64,000 nt of DNA, taken from Lottia gigantea (Eukaryota > Mollusca > Gastropoda > Lottiidae). The notes beneath the pieces were generated by a model. The model ran no database searches. It worked only from the letters and a program-made list of their open reading frames with translations, and was not told where the DNA came from. The stretch is taken from positions 1,042,752-1,106,751 of the forward strand of contig NW_008709715.1 of the NCBI RefSeq assembly GCF_000327385.1, given 5' to 3'. Positions 59,480 through 64,000 of the stretch are shown in pieces. Position 1 is the first letter of the stretch. Every line of letters begins with the position of its first letter. Made by a program: the position numbers and the translations under genes.

Positions 59480-62400
59480 GAGATTAGTTATTTTGGTCCA
59501 AAATCAGAATTTTTTGTTCATTGTAGTTCCAAATCTAAAATTTCACTAACAAAGTCGAGTGACGTCAACTTGAGGAACACAATTTCAGATATGGTGGACG
59601 GCAGAAAATCACCACCTACGAAGTATTACTACAGTGTTCATGAAAACGAAAACGCTTAATGGTGAATTTGAATTGTGTTATGGACACCGAATGAACATAG
59701 CAATACATAGCATACATAAAATGACCGTGGTATGTCTAATCCCATGAGATAATTTTTTTAAAAAGACGATAGCTTTATGTACCACTAGCTTTGTGATAAT
59801 TGCCAATAAATTGTCTGCCTTTTTACCGTCTTGTCTTTGAATTGTTCTTTGAACGCAATGCATAAAACATTCAATTAAGATGATTAAAAGCACATATAAT
59901 TAGACTATTTAATCATCGTCTAGCATAAAAGAGAATCTGGTTGTTTTTGTTCCGCGCTAGTCCAGACTATGTTCAGATGAAGAAATTGGTAAACAGTTTA
60001 CTTAACATATTGGTTTTACAATTTTCAATATCTGCAATATACAGTATCCACATTCTAAAGTGTGGCACAGACAAACTGAAAATCCTTTGCAAGAACTAGC
60101 GGAAATGGCGAGGGAATACCAATACCAAACTCCCAGGGAAAGAAAAAAGCTCAGGCAGATTTCACGAAGTGAAGACCTCGGATTATAGGGCTCTTTTTTT
60201 ATGAAAATCAGTTTTAAACAATGTAACGTCCTGCTTAGACTTGATCCACTGACGCTTTATAACAAGATTCAGTATTTAAACCTTTGAGTATACTGGTAAC
60301 GATGTCTTGATACTTGTCAGTGCTTCTCTCTAAGTTTTTTTTAAAAATATTTTTTGAATATTTACTTATTTAAACAAATTTAACCAATTCTTGGTCTCTC
60401 TTAAACTTTCTTTTAACTTTAAAGTTCAAGATGTGTTTCACGTGCAGAATGTAATGGTGGTCTATGTCTACCAGTTTGGGTAACTCCGAGAACATCTCAA
60501 TAATGTCAATGTCTGTTCTATTTAAGGCTATTTTATGTTGAACACAAAGAAGTAATGTAGTTGATACACAAACCTCTCTCTTAAACCTTCAATCTCACGG
60601 ACATTCTTTTCAGGCCATGTTGACTGCTGTTTGAAACCTTCATGACCTCTTGTAACCTCTCGCATAGAACTGTATTTACTCTCGAGATTATCCGTTAATC
60701 CCGAGAGAGAAAATATCACCTGAATCTACAGATATCACGTGATTTATGCTGGCATAGAGAACAATGACCATGAAAAAAAATCATATGATATTCAATAGAA
60801 ATTTCTTAGAAACACACAAGGAACACTGAAGGAAAACCTAATGGGCATGTCAACTTATTGCTAATACACTATTTATATTTTGTTACTTAAAATGATAGAT
60901 CTGATTTTATGGGTTTCGCCAAATTTCTCTTACGATTTGGTGCGGTGTACAACGCAAAAAGACATTTGACAAGCAGTTTAGTTGGACTCTGACACATTGA
61001 AGTAGGATAGAATTTGAGTTTTTGTGGTTAACTGTCGGTCACTTTATTTCTTAAACTCTACATTCCACAGATAAAGAAAAAATAAAGGGATTGTAATCAT
61101 TAAAGACTTACATTCAATTCGTTCCGATCACTCAATGCTTACCTAATGGTATACTTATCAAATACTCGGGCAAACGTTAGTGGTAGATTTGTTTTATGTA
61201 GATAGAATACTTCACATTTACATTGGGTTTATACTTTCTATTCCTTGTCGTTTACATAAAAAACCTGTTTTGCTGCTTGAAGAATTTTCATCCGATGTGT
61301 ATTGTTTCGCCAATATCTCTAAAATCTGGAATCCCCCGATCAATGATAAAAATAAAGATGAAAGAAAAACCAACAATGCACACCTGAGGTATTTTGATCG
61401 AACATGAAATCAATACGTTTATATGCACCCAATGGCCTCGTTGCAAAAAAAAAAGTTTTTTTTTTAAATTCGTAGGTATGGATTTGACGTTAAAATCTTT
61501 CTAGATAAAATTTAAGATACTTTTCGCGGAAATTCATGATACACTAAATGCTCTTTTGCTGTATTGAATCAATTCGCGGAATCCGAATTTCAATACAGGC
61601 AAGTAAGATTTAATGCGGAAATGTTGAACATTTCATGTGGTCGCCATTCTGAGTTTGGAACCGTCAATATTTATAGATGTAACTAATCACATGGATGTGA
61701 CCTGTCGATCCTTCTGCTTCAAATGTCTTATAACACTACAAATATATGAAAAATATAATATATATGGCTAATATCAGCAATAATACAAATATATTTTGCT
61801 GTCTGGTGAATAGGGCTAACGTGACATCATAAATTCTCACTGACGACATTCTATATTGGCTCGGATAACTAAGTATCATTAAGTCTTGATCAAATTGTCT
61901 CTTTTTAACACCCTTCTTCCTTTAACATCACACAAAAACTTCTTTAATGTCTTTACATTCTTCAAAGAAATACATTGAGCAATAAAATGGAAATCGGCCA
62001 TAACAGCTTTCGTTCAGGGAGAAAAAATTAAAACTGGATTCATAAATTAGGTTGCCGTGTCTAAATTACAAAGAATAATAGCTAGTTTCACTGGTCTCGT
62101 TGGATTGAAAAAAACGACGTTATGGGTATTTGTAGCTATAAAACTGTAGTATCAAACGATCGCAAGCGTTGGCAATTTGTCTGTTTTACTCAAACTTAGT
62201 TCCAATCGTGAGATAATAGAGAAAGTCAATCCACCACTTCAAAGGCATTAATCTGTATGAAAGAAGAAATTTAAACAATATTCCAGCCAGCCTTACAAAG
62301 CAACTACAATTATTACACAGTGATCAATAGCTTTGATTCCATTATGTAACTTTGATCAATTTTTCTGCCAGTTTCATGTTTGATTTTTTATTCTTTCAAT

Positions 62401-62795
62401 TAAACAGCTAGTTTAGAAAGGCAATATGGTGTTAGCAACAGCCCATGGCTTTCTCTTTGATGTTTAATCCAACAGCAATGATATCAAACAATACATCATC
62501 CTTTATATCAGTATTTATGATCTGTCTAAAGGGCACATGACACGAGTTGTCAGGCCCTGATTTTACAAAATAACCTTCATAACTTCACAAATTATATTTA
62601 TGGGACTAAATCATTCAGTTTTGTAACTAAGAAGTAAATCATTTTATCTACTCCTGCATATCTATAGTTATTGAACCGTGGAGAACTCTTACCAAAGGTG
62701 GATACTCGTTTGCAGGATATGATGGTAAGAGTACAAGTACTTGCAAGTACTGGAATAAAGATAATGATAAATGAGAATAAGTTGTACAACATAAC
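59480..62795. other. Gene-poor AT-rich stretch
   Basis: Only short open frames. Minus-strand 60528-60719 (VTRGHEGFKQQ, EKNVREIEGLRERF) looks coil-like but has no supported partners. Nothing else recognised. Confidence 0.4.
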
Positions 62796-62799
62796 TGTG

Positions 62800-63020
62800 T
62801 AGTGGTATACAACTAGTATTTATGAGACGAGATTATGAATGAGACGAGGTACAACAGAATTGTTGGTTGTGGAATAAAGGTAGTATAAATGAGTGAAAAT
62901 TATGATGTATACTGTTAGTATTAATGAGATTAGGTTATGTTGTACAACAAAAATGTTAGTATAAATGAGACGAGGTTATGTTGTACAACAGAACTGTTAG
63001 TATTAATGAGACGAGGTTAT
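62800..63020. repeat. Degenerate tandem repeat, about 50 bp unit
   Basis: 'agtattaatgagacgaggtt' followed by 'atgttgtacaacagaactgt' recurs about four times with substitutions and truncations ('gagacgaggt' at 62840, 62968 and 63009). Confidence 0.75.
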
Positions 63021-64000
63021 GATAAGATCAAGATGACACAATCTGTTTGTATTTGTTAGATTGTCAACCCAATATCCTTCTTTTTACCTGCAGTAAATCT
63101 TGATTATTTCAGTGTCTCGTTGTTTTATTGTGTTGTTTTTAGCCATTTACTTTCACGTCAATAAACTAAATTTAAAGAAAAACTCAAAATCTTGGCTCGG
63201 TTTTACAGTTTAAACTTGTGAGCAATTCTAAAAGCAGAGCCCAGACGAGATAGTTACATCCACAAGTAAGCTTTTTCAAATAGTGAAAACCTTTCTTGAA
63301 TGAGAGGTTAAACAATAGAAAATGTTTACTTGCCTTATTGGAACGTGCTCTGATATCAACAAGTTGGGTATTCAAGTGAATGTTAGTTTGGGCGAATGTT
63401 ATCTAACTTAGAATTGTAAAATATTTGAAGGTCGTCTTAGGTGCATGTATTTAACAATAATACAAAATGTTTTTCAGAAATTTAACATGTAGTATTTTTT
63501 TCTATTGTGACATCTCTTGTCTACTTGAGGAAATGCAATATGCTTTGCATCGTCTAAACTAACTACACCCTTCCTCCTTTCAGCGAAGGTTAACGTGATA
63601 TTGAATATTTTCTATAAAATATAATTTCTTATTCCAAAAGAAGTTACTTTAAGAAGTTCCAGTGTTTCAGTGTTAAGTGTTCGGCCCTTTAATAATAAAA
63701 TCTATGAATACCTAAGCAATTTCAACGCTGTAGTTTTTGTCAGGAGTATTCACCTTTCTGGCACGCCTAATGGCAATCTGTAACAGGTTTGGTAACTTGC
63801 ACCTACTTCGGAGGTGGCTTAAAACCTGGCTTGGAAAGTTAAGCCATCTTAGTTTTGCCGTCTGAACCCTACTGGTTGGTTGGTAGATGACAAGTTAACG
63901 TTCGCTTCCGGCGGATGCTGATTTTGCAAACTAGGTAGCTGTTGGTAGTCGTAGTAGTTGGTGGCTGGATTGGTTCTAATTGGATGATTCTGTGTTGTTG
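63021..64000. other. Right edge, nothing recognised
   Basis: Base composition rises in the last 250 bases, with many 'gttggt' and 'gtagt' repeats, but no open frame or family could be named. Confidence 0.4.

Overview
The window is AT-rich invertebrate nuclear DNA with long introns, GT-AG splice sites, many degenerate tandem repeats and decayed LINE and DNA-transposon copies. The protein sequences and the repeat families (a cgtccgtccg-type repeat, LINE tails ending in TTAC repeats) point to a lophotrochozoan, most likely a mollusc. That placement is inferred, not proven.

1-29.7 kb, plus strand: almost all of a CaMKII gene. Exons homologous to vertebrate exons 4 to the last are present with vertebrate exon lengths (55, 66, 73, 103, 84, 95, 123, 84, 43 nt ...). 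Exons 1-3 (start codon, glycine loop, ATP-binding lysine) lie left of the window. The gene shows several apparent splice choices. There are two 73-nt copies of the exon carrying the HRD catalytic loop, which the reading frame forces to be alternatives. The variable linker has a 9-nt microexon and a 45-nt exon. A 69-nt in-frame exon sits inside the hub (association) domain. One acceptor is a NAGNAG. A long 3'UTR follows.

29.8-30.3 kb, minus strand: terminal exon of a convergent gene that resembles GIY-YIG-fold proteins.

32.9-38.8 kb, minus strand: a complete nine-exon SLC22-type organic ion transporter (517 codons, unbroken frame). Its introns hold two minisatellites and a poly-G tract.

41.2-48 kb: a repeat-rich block. 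It contains a 5'-truncated LINE with endonuclease, RT and C-terminal parts, two reverse LINE 3' tails, another reverse LINE fragment, and a duplicated GC-rich repeat block on both sides of that fragment.

48-64 kb: mostly gene-poor. It holds a weak CUB-like exon with a GC-AG donor, a possible terminal exon on the minus strand, a pre-miRNA-like hairpin at 53.1 kb, a tRNA-like B box, a decayed piggyBac-like element with matching terminal inverted repeats at 58.5-59.5 kb, and a degenerate tandem repeat near 62.9 kb.
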